A DNA stretch of 34,780 bases from Rhizorhabdus histidinilytica (GCF_900167915.1 NZ_FUYM01000022.1:1-34780); one strand, 5' to 3'; positions 16,383 to 23,926 are shown, counted from the first letter of the stretch. Notes: generated by a model not told the origin, from the letters alone. Numbers and translations are program-made.

Positions 16383-18575
16383 TCAGAAATTATAGCCGAC
16401 GCTGCCGCCGAACCAGCGCGGACGCGCATAGGCCTGGTTGGCGAAGCCGAACGACGCACCCAGGTCGAGATTGTAGATTCGGTACTTCTTGTCGGTCAGG
16501 TTGTTCGCGAACGCCGCCAGCGTCCAATGGTCGTCGTCCGACGTCCAGGAGATGCGGGCATTGCCGACGATGCGCGACGGCTCGCGGTCGATCGGGGCGT
16601 TGAACGTCGAGAAGTAGAGCGCGTCGTCATATTTCCAGTCGGTCTGCAGCGCGAGCTCGCCCGGGCCGGCCGGGAAGGCATAGCGCGCCATGCCGCCTAT
16701 GCTCCACTTCGGCGCCTGCGGCATCTCGCGGTCGGCGACCCGGCCGCTCGGCAGGGTGATCCCCTTCACCTTGGTGTCGAGATAGGTGAGGAAGCCCGAC
16801 AGCATCAGGCCGCGCACCGGACGCAGCACCAGCTCGGTCTCGACGCCGGTCACCCGCGCGGGAACGTTGGCGACGATCTGCGACAGGCCCTGCAGCGTGA
16901 ACGCCTGATAGTCCTTATAGTCGTAGTGGAAGACCGCGCCGTTGAAGGTGACCTTGCGGTCGAGCAGGGTCAGCTTGAACCCGGCTTCGTAGTTGGTCAG
17001 CACTTCCTGGTCGTAGGGCAGCGTCGTCGGGTCGATCGGCGTGAACGCCTGCACGCCGAAGCCGCCGCTCTTGGTGCCGCGGTTGACGCCGGCATAGAGC
17101 AGCACGTCGTCGGTCGGGCGATAGTCGACCTGGACCTTGCCCGACCAGTTCTTGAAGGTCTGCTTGGCGAGGCCGGGGTTGGTCGTCCGGTTGAAGACGA
17201 AGTCCTGCACGCCGTTTTCGGCATGGGCGAAGTCGTAGGTCTTGCGGTCCCAGCTGTAGCGGCCGCCGACCGTCAGGCTGATCTGGTCGGTGGCCTTGTA
17301 CTCGACCTGCCCGAACAGCGCGACCGAATCGGTCTTCTGCCGCCCGCCGTAATTCTCCAGCAGGCCGAGCACTGGCACGGCATCGATCTGATAGTCGTTG
17401 TCGGTGCGGATCTTCAGGCCGTAGATGCCGGCCAGCCAGGTGAAGCGATCGGTGTCGCCCGACAGGCGCAGCTCCTGCGAGAGCTGGTAGAGGTCCTGCG
17501 CGGTGTCGTAGTGGAAGATGTGGACCGGCGACATGTCCGAATCCTCGCCGAAGCGCTTCCTGAGGTCCTGATAATCGGTGATCGAGGTGAGCTTGGCGCC
17601 GCCGAAGTCCTGCTCGTAGCGGACCGTGGCGCTCCAATATTTGCGGTCGAAGAAGCCGATCCGGTCGAACGAGCCGGTGAAGGGGTCCTTGTCGGGCTCC
17701 TTGTAGCCGAACGCGTCGCATCCGCCGCAGGTGCCCCAGAAATCCTCATTCGGACCAAGCTTGAAGCCGAGGCCGTCGGCATCGAAGCCCGCGGCGACGT
17801 GGCTGTAGAGGCCGCCGCTCGTCTCATGGTCGTTGCGCAGGCCCTGCAGCTTGACGAGCAGGGTGCCGCTGTCGCCGACGTCGGCCTCGATCTGGAGGCG
17901 GCCGCCATAGAAACGGGCATTGCCGATGTCGCGGCCGACGCGGTTCTCGATATAGCCGCCGTGACGGTCGCTGGTGAACGACAGGCGGGCGCGGACGCGC
18001 TCGCTCAGCGGGCCGCTGAGCGCGCCTTCGGTCGCGATCTGGCCGTAGCTGCCGACGGTCAGCTGCGCATAGCCTTCGAGCTCGCGGGTCGGACGCTTGG
18101 TGATCGTCTGGACGAGGCCGCCGGTGGCGTTGCGGCCGAACAACGTGCCCTGCGGACCGCGCAGGATCTCGACACGCTCCAGGTCGAACATCTGGCCGCT
18201 GATCGCACCGAGCGCGCTGACATAGACTTCGTCGTTGTAGAAGGCGATCGGCGCCTCCTGCGAGTCGGCGAAGTCGTTCTGCGATACGCCGCGGATGTTG
18301 AAGACGGTGATCGTCGGGCTGTACTGGGCGACCTGGAGCCCGGGGACCTGCGCGGCGAGGGCGGTCACGTCCTGGCGTCCGACCGAATCGAGCATGGCAC
18401 CGCCGATCGCGGTGACCGACAGGCCGATGTCCTGCAGCTTCTGCTCGCGCTTCTGGGCGGTGACGACGATCTCGCCATCGGCATCCTGCGCCATGGCGGT
18501 GGCCGGCGCGAGCATGGTTCCGGCGAGCAGCGCAAGCTTCACCCAGCCGTGCATGGGGCGGTATGCGATTTTCAT
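16383..18575 (-). CDS. TonB-dependent receptor, first gene of the amine dehydrogenase operon
   Basis: This 730-residue outer-membrane receptor is complete: signal peptide (cut near AMA-QD at 29-30), TonB box GEIVVTAQK, plug domain with FNIRGVSQNDF and LRGPQGTLFGRNATGG, and a barrel ending YNF. A short Cys-rich insertion (TCGGCDAFGYKEPD) is seen in an extracellular loop. It begins the operon that continues, after 22 bases, into cytochrome c and the amine dehydrogenase. A strong ribosome-binding site (GGGAGGGAAAAGGG) precedes ATG 18575. It probably imports the amine or its precursor. Such a receptor is not part of the mau or aau operons I know, so the substrate may be too large for porins, or scarce. 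Confidence 0.93.
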   Translation of the reverse strand: MKIAYRPMHGWVKLALLAGTMLAPATAMAQDADGEIVVTAQKREQKLQDIGLSVTAIGGAMLDSVGRQDVTALAAQVPGLQVAQYSPTITVFNIRGVSQNDFADSQEAPIAFYNDEVYVSALGAISGQMFDLERVEILRGPQGTLFGRNATGGLVQTITKRPTRELEGYAQLTVGSYGQIATEGALSGPLSERVRARLSFTSDRHGGYIENRVGRDIGNARFYGGRLQIEADVGDSGTLLVKLQGLRNDHETSGGLYSHVAAGFDADGLGFKLGPNEDFWGTCGGCDAFGYKEPDKDPFTGSFDRIGFFDRKYWSATVRYEQDFGGAKLTSITDYQDLRKRFGEDSDMSPVHIFHYDTAQDLYQLSQELRLSGDTDRFTWLAGIYGLKIRTDNDYQIDAVPVLGLLENYGGRQKTDSVALFGQVEYKATDQISLTVGGRYSWDRKTYDFAHAENGVQDFVFNRTTNPGLAKQTFKNWSGKVQVDYRPTDDVLLYAGVNRGTKSGGFGVQAFTPIDPTTLPYDQEVLTNYEAGFKLTLLDRKVTFNGAVFHYDYKDYQAFTLQGLSQIVANVPARVTGVETELVLRPVRGLMLSGFLTYLDTKVKGITLPSGRVADREMPQAPKWSIGGMARYAFPAGPGELALQTDWKYDDALYFSTFNAPIDREPSRIVGNARISWTSDDDHWTLAAFANNLTDKKYRIYNLDLGASFGFANQAYARPRWFGGSVGYNF

Positions 18576-18600
18576 GGTCCCTTTTCCCTCCCGGGTTTAT

Positions 18601-18638
18601 TCGAATTGTTTCGAGTAAACTATGTCGAATCTTTTCGA
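18601..18638. promoter_or_regulatory. Tandem operator-like dyads TCGAA-N4-TTCGA
   Basis: Two perfect inverted repeats with the same arms lie at 18601-18614 (spacer TTGT) and 18625-18638 (spacer TCTT), 24 bp apart start to start, about two helical turns plus. They occupy 26-63 bases upstream of the TonB receptor start, where the promoter of the minus-strand amine dehydrogenase operon should be; a TTTACA-N17-ATAGTT candidate overlaps them. They are likely binding sites for the divergent TetR-type regulator. Confidence 0.6.
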
Positions 18639-18688
18639 TTTGTAAAGGCGAATTAGCCCCGGGCCGGTGCAAAGCCAATCCGTAATAG

Positions 18689-18703
18689 CCGAATTTAGTT
18701 CGG
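18689..18703. promoter_or_regulatory. Third related dyad CCGAA-N5-TTCGG
   Basis: A perfect inverted repeat (CCGAATTTAGTTCGG) with arms sharing CGAA/TTCG with the pair at 18601-18638. It lies 38 bases before the GTG at 18741, so it may mediate autoregulation of the TetR gene. The five-base spacer differs from the four-base spacers of the other two, so it may be a weaker site. Confidence 0.4.
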
Positions 18704-18740
18704 TCTAGATTCGACTTGACTCGGCCCGGACGATCACCCA

Positions 18741-19403
18741 GTGCAGCCGATGCGGGGCATGGATGGCCTCTGGAGAGTGGTGGACGGATTGGCCAGACGA
18801 ACGCAGGAGCGGGGACGGACGCGCAGGGCCGCACTGGTCGAAGCGAGCCGGAAGCTGTTGCGGGCCCGTGAGATCGACGAGATCTCGCTGACCGACATCG
18901 CCGAGGAAGCCGGCATTCCGAAAAGCTCGGCCTATCATTTCTTCTCGCAGGTGCTCGAGGTGTTCGAGGCTGCGGCCGGCGACATAGAAGGCGAGCTCCA
19001 GGCTTGGCTGGAGCAGCTGTCGACCGAGGGCTGTACCGACTGGCGGCAGGTCGTCACCCGTTTCACTGGCCGGGGCGCGGCATTTTTCAACGGCAATCGC
19101 GACGCGATGCAGCTGCTGATCGGCCCGAAGAGCCCGGCGGCGATCAAACTGAAGGACCGGCAGAACGACTTCGCGATCGGCGCCCAGCTCAAGGACAAGA
19201 TCGCCGCGCATTTCCAGCTGCCCGAGCTGGCCGACACGCCCGAGATCTTCTTCCGCGGGATCGAGATCGCCGACCTGTTCTTCGGCCTGTCGGTGATCCG
19301 GCACGGCCATATCACCGACGATTTCGATCGTGAGGCGGGACGCGCCACCTGCGCCTATCTGTCGCTCTACCTGCCGGTCGTCCTGCCCCGGGCGACGGCC
19401 TGA
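18741..19403 (+). CDS. TetR/AcrR family transcriptional regulator
   Basis: This regulator of up to 220 residues has an N-terminal helix-turn-helix (ISLTDIAEEAGIPKSSAYHFF, about residues 48-68) typical of TetR, and an all-helical C-terminal ligand-binding part. The start is uncertain: GTG 18741, ATG 18750 and ATG 18759 are in frame and none has a clear ribosome-binding site. It is transcribed divergently from the TonB receptor/amine dehydrogenase operon, and the shared 165-base gap holds CGAA/TTCG dyads, so it probably represses that operon until an amine or related ligand binds. The C-terminal domain gives no hint of the ligand. Confidence 0.88.
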   Translation: MQPMRGMDGLWRVVDGLARRTQERGRTRRAALVEASRKLLRAREIDEISLTDIAEEAGIPKSSAYHFFSQVLEVFEAAAGDIEGELQAWLEQLSTEGCTDWRQVVTRFTGRGAAFFNGNRDAMQLLIGPKSPAAIKLKDRQNDFAIGAQLKDKIAAHFQLPELADTPEIFFRGIEIADLFFGLSVIRHGHITDDFDREAGRATCAYLSLYLPVVLPRATA

Positions 19404-19503
19404 ACGGGTCCCTCAAAGTCTGTTTGGAAAGGCGCGAAAGGGCGCATTGCGAAGCGGGCGGATGCTGCAAGATGCGGTGAAACCGCGCCTCCCGAACAGT
19501 CCC

Positions 19504-19977
19504 TCAGACCGGGACCTCGGTGGTATATTTGATCTGTTCCATCGCGAAGGACGAGCTGACGTCGCTGATCGTCACGCCGTCGATCAGCATCTTATAGATG
19601 CGGTCATAGTCGGCGATGTCGGCGGCGACGACCTTGAGCAGATAGTCGGTCTCCCCGCTCATCCGGTAGAATTCGGCCACCTCCGGGATGGCGCGGACAT
19701 GGTCGGCGAAGGCGGACAGCCAGTCGCTGGCATGATGATTGGTCTTGATCGCGACGAACACGGTGACGCCCAGGCCGATTGCCTCGCGGTTGACCAGCGC
19801 GACAGTGCCGGTGATCACGCCGGCCTCCTGCATCCGCTTGACCCGGTTCCAGCAGGGCGTCGCCGACAGGCCGACCCGGCGTGCCAGCTCGGCATTGGAG
19901 AGCGTCGCGTCGCGTTGCAGCTCCCGCAGGATGGAGCGATCGAAGCGATCGAGAGAAATTTCCTCGCGATGGGGCAT
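19504..19977 (-). CDS. Lrp/AsnC family transcriptional regulator
   Basis: This 157-residue protein has the family layout: N-terminal winged HTH (LDRFDRSILRELQRDATLSNAELARRVGLSATPCWNRVKRM, residues 9-49) and a C-terminal RAM ligand-binding domain with the conserved PEVAEFYRMSGETDYLLKVV segment. Lrp-type proteins sense amino acids or similar amines and acids. It is transcribed away from the small gene at 20087, and a perfect AT-rich dyad lies just upstream of its start, suggesting autoregulation. No good ribosome-binding site precedes ATG 19977. The Lrp family often controls amino acid or amine catabolism, which fits the context but is not proof. Confidence 0.92.
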   Translation of the reverse strand: MPHREEISLDRFDRSILRELQRDATLSNAELARRVGLSATPCWNRVKRMQEAGVITGTVALVNREAIGLGVTVFVAIKTNHHASDWLSAFADHVRAIPEVAEFYRMSGETDYLLKVVAADIADYDRIYKMLIDGVTISDVSSSFAMEQIKYTTEVPV

Positions 19978-19984
19978 TAATAGG

Positions 19985-20002
19985 ATAATCTCCCCAGATT
20001 AT
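19985..20002. promoter_or_regulatory. AT-rich dyad upstream of the Lrp/AsnC gene
   Basis: Perfect 7-bp arms ATAATCT and AGATTAT around CCCC, starting eight bases from the regulator's start codon. A second smaller dyad (AATTG-N6-CAATT) lies at 20019-20034. The position and AT-rich symmetry suit an Lrp-type autoregulatory site. Confidence 0.45.
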
Positions 20003-20086
20003 TCGCAATAAGGCTGCAAATTGAGAAGCCAATTCTGGCGTTATAGCGATATTCCTACTCCCATATCAATCGTGGGAGACGGCCCT

Positions 20087-20296
20087 GTGCGACATCTGCT
20101 GACCGATCATCCGGCCTCGGTGGGGGAAAGCTATTTCGAGCATATGGCGCATGCCGGCGGCTTCGGCTTGTCGATGATCGCGGCGGGCATCGCCTGCATG
20201 GTCCATGCGATCCTGCCGGCCTGCTTCGTCTCGACCGGCAGCAATACGATCCGCCGGCTCCACGACCGGATGGTGACCCACCGCCGCAAGCAATAA
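20087..20296 (+). CDS. Small DUF6356-like protein
   Basis: This 69-residue protein is of a type I recognise as a short conserved protein in sphingomonads (DUF6356). Visible pattern: DHPASVGESYFEHMAHAGGFG, then a hydrophobic segment (LSMIAAGIACMVHAILPACF, about residues 28-47) that probably spans or enters the membrane, then a basic tail (RRLHDRMVTHRRKQ). GTG 20087 with GGGAG eight bases upstream is preferred; a TTG 22 codons earlier is open but has no such signal. Function unknown, and no operon partner is evident. Confidence 0.72.
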   Translation: MRHLLTDHPASVGESYFEHMAHAGGFGLSMIAAGIACMVHAILPACFVSTGSNTIRRLHDRMVTHRRKQ

Positions 20297-20314
20297 ATAC
20301 GCGCGCGCCGCCTT

Positions 20315-20980
20315 TCAGGCGGCCAGCGCCAACTGCCGCACCGCCGCGATCACCACCTCCGCCTCGGTGCGGCGCAGCCAGTCCGGGCTGACGTCGACGA
20401 ACCGCACGACATGATCGGAGTCGATCAGGATCACCGCAGGCTGGGGCAACTCCCAGCTCCCCGTGCCGGTCAGTGCGCCGATCCAATGCGTGTCGTCCTG
20501 CGGCACCGGCGGATCGTCGTGCGGCGTGAAGGCAAGGCCGAAGCGGCGGGCGAGGGCGTTGCCCCGGTCCGCAGCGACCGGGAAGCCGAGGCCGTGGCGC
20601 GCCTCGATCTCGCGCAATCCCGTTTCGGGAAGATGCGGGCTGACTCCAACCAGCGCGATGCCCGCCGCGTCGAGGAAGGGGCGTAGCGTTCGGTCATAAT
20701 GGGGCAGCGCGATGTTGCACGCCGGGCAGCCGGCGAAGCGGAAGAATACCAGCGCGACCGGACCGCGGCTCGTCAGCCGGTCGAGCGTGACGATCTCGCC
20801 GGTCGACAGCTCAAGGCTGAACGGCGCCACCCGGTCGCCGGCCGCGACGATCCTCGCGGGATCGAACGCCGCTACCAGCGCCGCGCGCTGGTCGATGTTC
20901 TTGCGGAGCTTGTCGGGGTCCCAGCTCCGCAGTCGTTCCGCATGGAGGGCGTCGAACTGGGCGGTCAGCGTTTGCGGCAT
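20315..20980 (-). CDS. Peroxiredoxin-like (AhpC/TSA) thiol oxidoreductase
   Basis: This 221-residue thioredoxin-fold protein has a redox-active pair C85/C88 in FFRFAGCPACNIALP and the peroxiredoxin-like elements LVGVSPHLPETG, FPVAADRGNALARRFG and LPQPAVILID. An N-terminal helical extension of about 50 residues precedes the domain. ATG 20980 follows AGAGG; an in-frame start 19 codons upstream is less likely. It probably reduces peroxides using thiols in the cytoplasm. It is divergent from the 2-oxoglutarate dioxygenase gene, so it may protect against oxidative by-products of the oxygenases, but that is speculation. Confidence 0.85.
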   Translation of the reverse strand: MPQTLTAQFDALHAERLRSWDPDKLRKNIDQRAALVAAFDPARIVAAGDRVAPFSLELSTGEIVTLDRLTSRGPVALVFFRFAGCPACNIALPHYDRTLRPFLDAAGIALVGVSPHLPETGLREIEARHGLGFPVAADRGNALARRFGLAFTPHDDPPVPQDDTHWIGALTGTGSWELPQPAVILIDSDHVVRFVDVSPDWLRRTEAEVVIAAVRQLALAA

Positions 20981-21225
20981 GATGCAATCCTCTTCTCGAT
21001 CGGCGATTGAGTATCGTGGCCGGGAAGCGGCGACCAATGAGAGTTGAAAAAGCTTTTATTGAGCAAATCTCATGAACCGGACCGGATTATGCCGATCGAG
21101 TTCTGGAGGGCATCTATTTGCAATTACAATCGTTCGGCGACTTATTTTCATAATAACTGGCGGGTCTGGCACGGTAAGCCGATCTCCTCTGGAGTCGATA
21201 CTCCGCTGACAAAGAGGAAACCGCC

Positions 21226-22086
21226 ATGTCCGTTGCCGCCTCCCCCGCCCTGCCGGAAAAGGATTCGATCCGCGTCCGCCCGCTTCAGCCGACCATCGGC
21301 GCCGAGATCGAGGGCGTCGACCTGAGCCGCCCTCTGGAGCCCGCCCAGCGCGACGCGATCCGCGCCGCCGTGCTGCGCCACAAGGTCGTCTTCTTCCGCG
21401 ACCAGGCGCTCGACAATGAGAGCCAGGCGGCCTTCGCGGCGCAGTTCGGCACGCTCTACACCCATCCGAGCACGGCCCGCGATCCCAAGGTGTCGCCGAT
21501 CCACCGCATCGCCGCCGTCGACGCCGCCAAATATGAGAAGCGCCTCCACCGGGACGTGCTGCCCGGCGACGGCTATCATAGCGACACGAGCTGGCGGCTG
21601 GTGCCGACCTGGGGCGCGGTGCTGCGCGCCGTCACCCTGCCGGAGGTCGGCGGGGATACGATCTGGGTCGATGCCAACCTCGCTTATGAGGGCCTGTCCG
21701 CCGAGGTGAAGGAGCGCCTCGAAGGACTCCACGTCACCCACGATTTCCGCGAGGCGCTGGCCGAGGCGGGCCATGATTATCCGATCGTCGCCCATCCGGT
21801 GGTGCGCACCCATCGCGAGACCGGACAGAAGATCCTCTGGGTCAACCTCACCCAGAAGCCGCAGATCCTCGGCATCGAGCTGGCCGAGAGCCGCGACCTG
21901 CTCGACGAGGTGCTGCGCCAGTATAAGCGCCCCGAATTCCAGGTCCGCTTCTCGTGGCGCCCCGGCTCGGTGGCCTTCTGGGACAATCGCGCCGCGGTCC
22001 ATTACGCGGTCAAGAATTACGGCGATTTCCCCCGCCATCTCGAACGGGTGCTGATCGCCGACGAACCGCTCTACGCCGGCCTTTGA
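21226..22086 (+). CDS. TauD/TfdA family Fe(II)/2-oxoglutarate dioxygenase
   Basis: This 286-residue oxygenase has all key residues of TauD-type enzymes: H118-x-D120 (GYHSDTSW) and H259 (AAVHYA) bind iron; R270 (11 residues after H259) matches the 2-oxoglutarate arginine, and R274 matches the second arginine that contacts sulfonate in TauD. The N-terminal block IRVRPLQPTIGAEIEGVDLS is also standard. It hydroxylates a carbon and so often releases sulfite or cleaves an ether. With the taurine-pattern arginines a sulfonate or sulfate ester is possible, but the family also includes 2,4-D-type ether cleavers. AGAGGAA precedes ATG 21226. Confidence 0.92.
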   Translation: MSVAASPALPEKDSIRVRPLQPTIGAEIEGVDLSRPLEPAQRDAIRAAVLRHKVVFFRDQALDNESQAAFAAQFGTLYTHPSTARDPKVSPIHRIAAVDAAKYEKRLHRDVLPGDGYHSDTSWRLVPTWGAVLRAVTLPEVGGDTIWVDANLAYEGLSAEVKERLEGLHVTHDFREALAEAGHDYPIVAHPVVRTHRETGQKILWVNLTQKPQILGIELAESRDLLDEVLRQYKRPEFQVRFSWRPGSVAFWDNRAAVHYAVKNYGDFPRHLERVLIADEPLYAGL

Positions 22087-22093
22087 ATCGAAG

Positions 22094-22115
22094 GGCGCCG
22101 GCTTCGGCCGGCGCC
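22094..22115. terminator. Bidirectional hairpin terminator with TTCG tetraloop
   Basis: A perfect 9-bp stem (GGCGCCGGC and GCCGGCGCC) is closed by a TTCG loop, the very stable UUCG tetraloop motif. It fills the 29-base gap between the stop codons of the convergent dioxygenase and sigma-54 regulator genes, ending exactly at the regulator's stop codon. Confidence 0.75.
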
Positions 22116-23861
22116 TCAACGCAGGCGGAGCTTCTTCACCCGATAGGCGATCTGATTGCGGCTCATGCCGATCAGCCGACCCGCCTCGACCTGGTTGCCG
22201 CCGCATTGGTCGAGCGCGCTGCGCACCATATGGTCGATCACCTCTTCGTGGGAGAGGCCGCTTTCGAGCAGCGTGGCGCCGATCGGCGGCCGCTGCGGCC
22301 GCTTGGCCGTCTCGATGATGAAGTCGGCGAGCGGATCGTGCGACATGCCGTCCTCTGGCTGGAGCGCGTCGCCCGACATCATCAAGTGATGGACGCCGAT
22401 CATCTCGCCGTCCGATGCGAGGATGACGCCGCGTTCGATGGTGTTCTCCATCTCGCGGATGTTGCCCGGCCAGTGATAGTCGTGGAACAGGCGGATGACG
22501 CGATCGTCGAAGCTGATGTCGCGCTTGTGATGGCGCGCGGTGAACTTGCGCAGGAAGAAATTGGCGAGCAGCGGGATGTCCGCGCGCCGGTCGCGCAGAG
22601 GCGGGATCCAGATCGGGAAGGTGTTGAGGCGGTAGAAGAGGTCGGCGCGGAAGCGGCCGGCCTCGACGTCGGCGCGCATCTTCGCATTGGTCGCCGCGAT
22701 CAGCCGCACGTCGCACTTGATCGACCGAGTTCCGCCGACCCGCTCATATTCGCCTTCCTGCAGTACGCGCAGCAGCTTGCCCTGCGCGGCGAGCGATAGC
22801 GTGCCGATCTCGTCGAGGAACAACGAGCCGCCGTCGGCGCGTTCGAAGCGGCCGGCGCGGGCGGCGTCGGCGCCGGTGTAGGCGCCCTTCTCGACCCCGA
22901 ACAATTCCGCCTCGATCAGCGTGTCGGGAATGGCGGCGCAGTTGACCGCGACCAGGTCGCGATCGGCGCGGCGGCTGCGGCGGTGCAGCTCGCGGGCGAA
23001 CACCTCCTTGCCGACCCCGCTTTCGCCGAGGAACAGCACCGGCGCCTCCGACCGGGCGACCTTGTCGACGAGGTGGAGCGTGACGTTGAAGCCGGGCGAG
23101 GCGCCGACCATCGGCCGCGCACCGGCCGGCCTGTCGTCGCGATCGGGCGCGCCGACCGCGATCGCCGTCGTCGGTTTGCGGCGGGCGGCCGGGCGGTCGG
23201 GGTAGCCCTCGGCGCGAAACCAGCGCAGCTCGCCGTCGGGATCGTCCCAGTCCTCGGCCGGCTTGCCGACCAGGAAGCAATGCTTGTGCCCCATCGCGAC
23301 GCAGCTCAGCTCGCGGAAGATGATCGGCCGGCCGAAGAAGGCGGAGGAATAGCCCGAGGCATAGCCGACCTGCTGCCAGCCGCCGGGATGCGGACCGATT
23401 CCTATCTCCTTGAGATGGGCGTGGCATTCGGCCGAATTGTGCCATTCATATTCGCTGTAGAAATAGCCGGTCTTGCGGTCCGCCTCGAAGATCTTCGGCA
23501 CGACCTTGACCGACCCTTTCAGCGAATGGAGCTGGGGCCCGACGGTGAAGCCTTCGAACAAGGTGCCGTCCTTGCGCAGTTCGAGCGCCAGCGTCGCATC
23601 GCCCGATCCGATGCTGTAGCCGATCCGCGACATCACCCCGCGCGCCCGGTCATAGCCGAGCGCCGAGATCAGTTCGCGCCGCATGATCGCCAGGCCGGCA
23701 TTGTCGGTCAGCACCATGCGTTGTCCGTTGAGGAAGATTTCCGCCCGGTCGGGATCGAAATGAAAGGTTTCGAGCAGGTCGGCAAGCGACGGATCGCTGG
23801 CCTGCCGGAAGCGGTCGGCCAGCGACGGCCGGTCCGGGGCCTGGTTGTTCGCGGCGCGCAT
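22116..23861 (-). CDS. Sigma-54-dependent regulator with XylR-N and V4R sensor domains
   Basis: This 581-residue activator is of the XylR/DmpR class. Residues about 25-205 form the sensor: an XylR-N part (ETFHFDPDRAEIFLNGQRM, ISALGYDRARGVMSRIGYSIG) and a V4R domain (FFGRPIIFRELSCVAMGHKHCFLVGKP). The AAA+ domain has Walker A GESGVGKE (279-286), the sigma-54 contact loop GAYTGA (326-331, Tyr for the usual Phe) and Walker B SLFLDE (D350, E351). The C-terminus carries a Fis-type HTH (GGNQVEAGRLIGMSRNQIAYRVKKL). Relatives bind aromatic effectors directly through V4R. It is divergent from a TonB receptor/Rieske operon that has a strong -24/-12 promoter, so it is almost surely its activator. GGGAGAGGG precedes ATG 23861. 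Confidence 0.93.
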   Translation of the reverse strand: MRAANNQAPDRPSLADRFRQASDPSLADLLETFHFDPDRAEIFLNGQRMVLTDNAGLAIMRRELISALGYDRARGVMSRIGYSIGSGDATLALELRKDGTLFEGFTVGPQLHSLKGSVKVVPKIFEADRKTGYFYSEYEWHNSAECHAHLKEIGIGPHPGGWQQVGYASGYSSAFFGRPIIFRELSCVAMGHKHCFLVGKPAEDWDDPDGELRWFRAEGYPDRPAARRKPTTAIAVGAPDRDDRPAGARPMVGASPGFNVTLHLVDKVARSEAPVLFLGESGVGKEVFARELHRRSRRADRDLVAVNCAAIPDTLIEAELFGVEKGAYTGADAARAGRFERADGGSLFLDEIGTLSLAAQGKLLRVLQEGEYERVGGTRSIKCDVRLIAATNAKMRADVEAGRFRADLFYRLNTFPIWIPPLRDRRADIPLLANFFLRKFTARHHKRDISFDDRVIRLFHDYHWPGNIREMENTIERGVILASDGEMIGVHHLMMSGDALQPEDGMSHDPLADFIIETAKRPQRPPIGATLLESGLSHEEVIDHMVRSALDQCGGNQVEAGRLIGMSRNQIAYRVKKLRLR

Positions 23862-23881
23862 CGCCCTCTCCCTCGCTGCTT

Positions 23882-23926
23882 CTGAATTTTCCGCTTCTAT
23901 CGTGCGCAGAGTGCTGATTTTTCCGC
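23882..23926. promoter_or_regulatory. Direct repeats, candidate enhancer sites for the sigma-54 activator
   Basis: CTGAATTTTCCGC (23882-23894) and CTGATTTTTCCGC (23914-23926) differ at one base and are 32 bp apart, about three helical turns, so both face the same side of the DNA. They lie 76-120 bases upstream of the -24 element at 24002, where upstream activating sequences of XylR-class proteins are expected, and also just upstream of the activator's own start. Confidence 0.45.

Noticed and set aside
16194-18656. 820-codon plus-strand open frame opposite the TonB receptor
   Set aside because: The minus-strand frame is a complete receptor with signal peptide, TonB box, plug and barrel end; the plus-strand translation is repetitive and without recognisable domains.
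21167-21181. TGGCACG upstream of the TauD-type gene as a second sigma-54 promoter
   Set aside because: The -24 block is perfect but the -12 position reads GCCG instead of TTGC, and no alternative GG-N10-GC spacing fits nearby.
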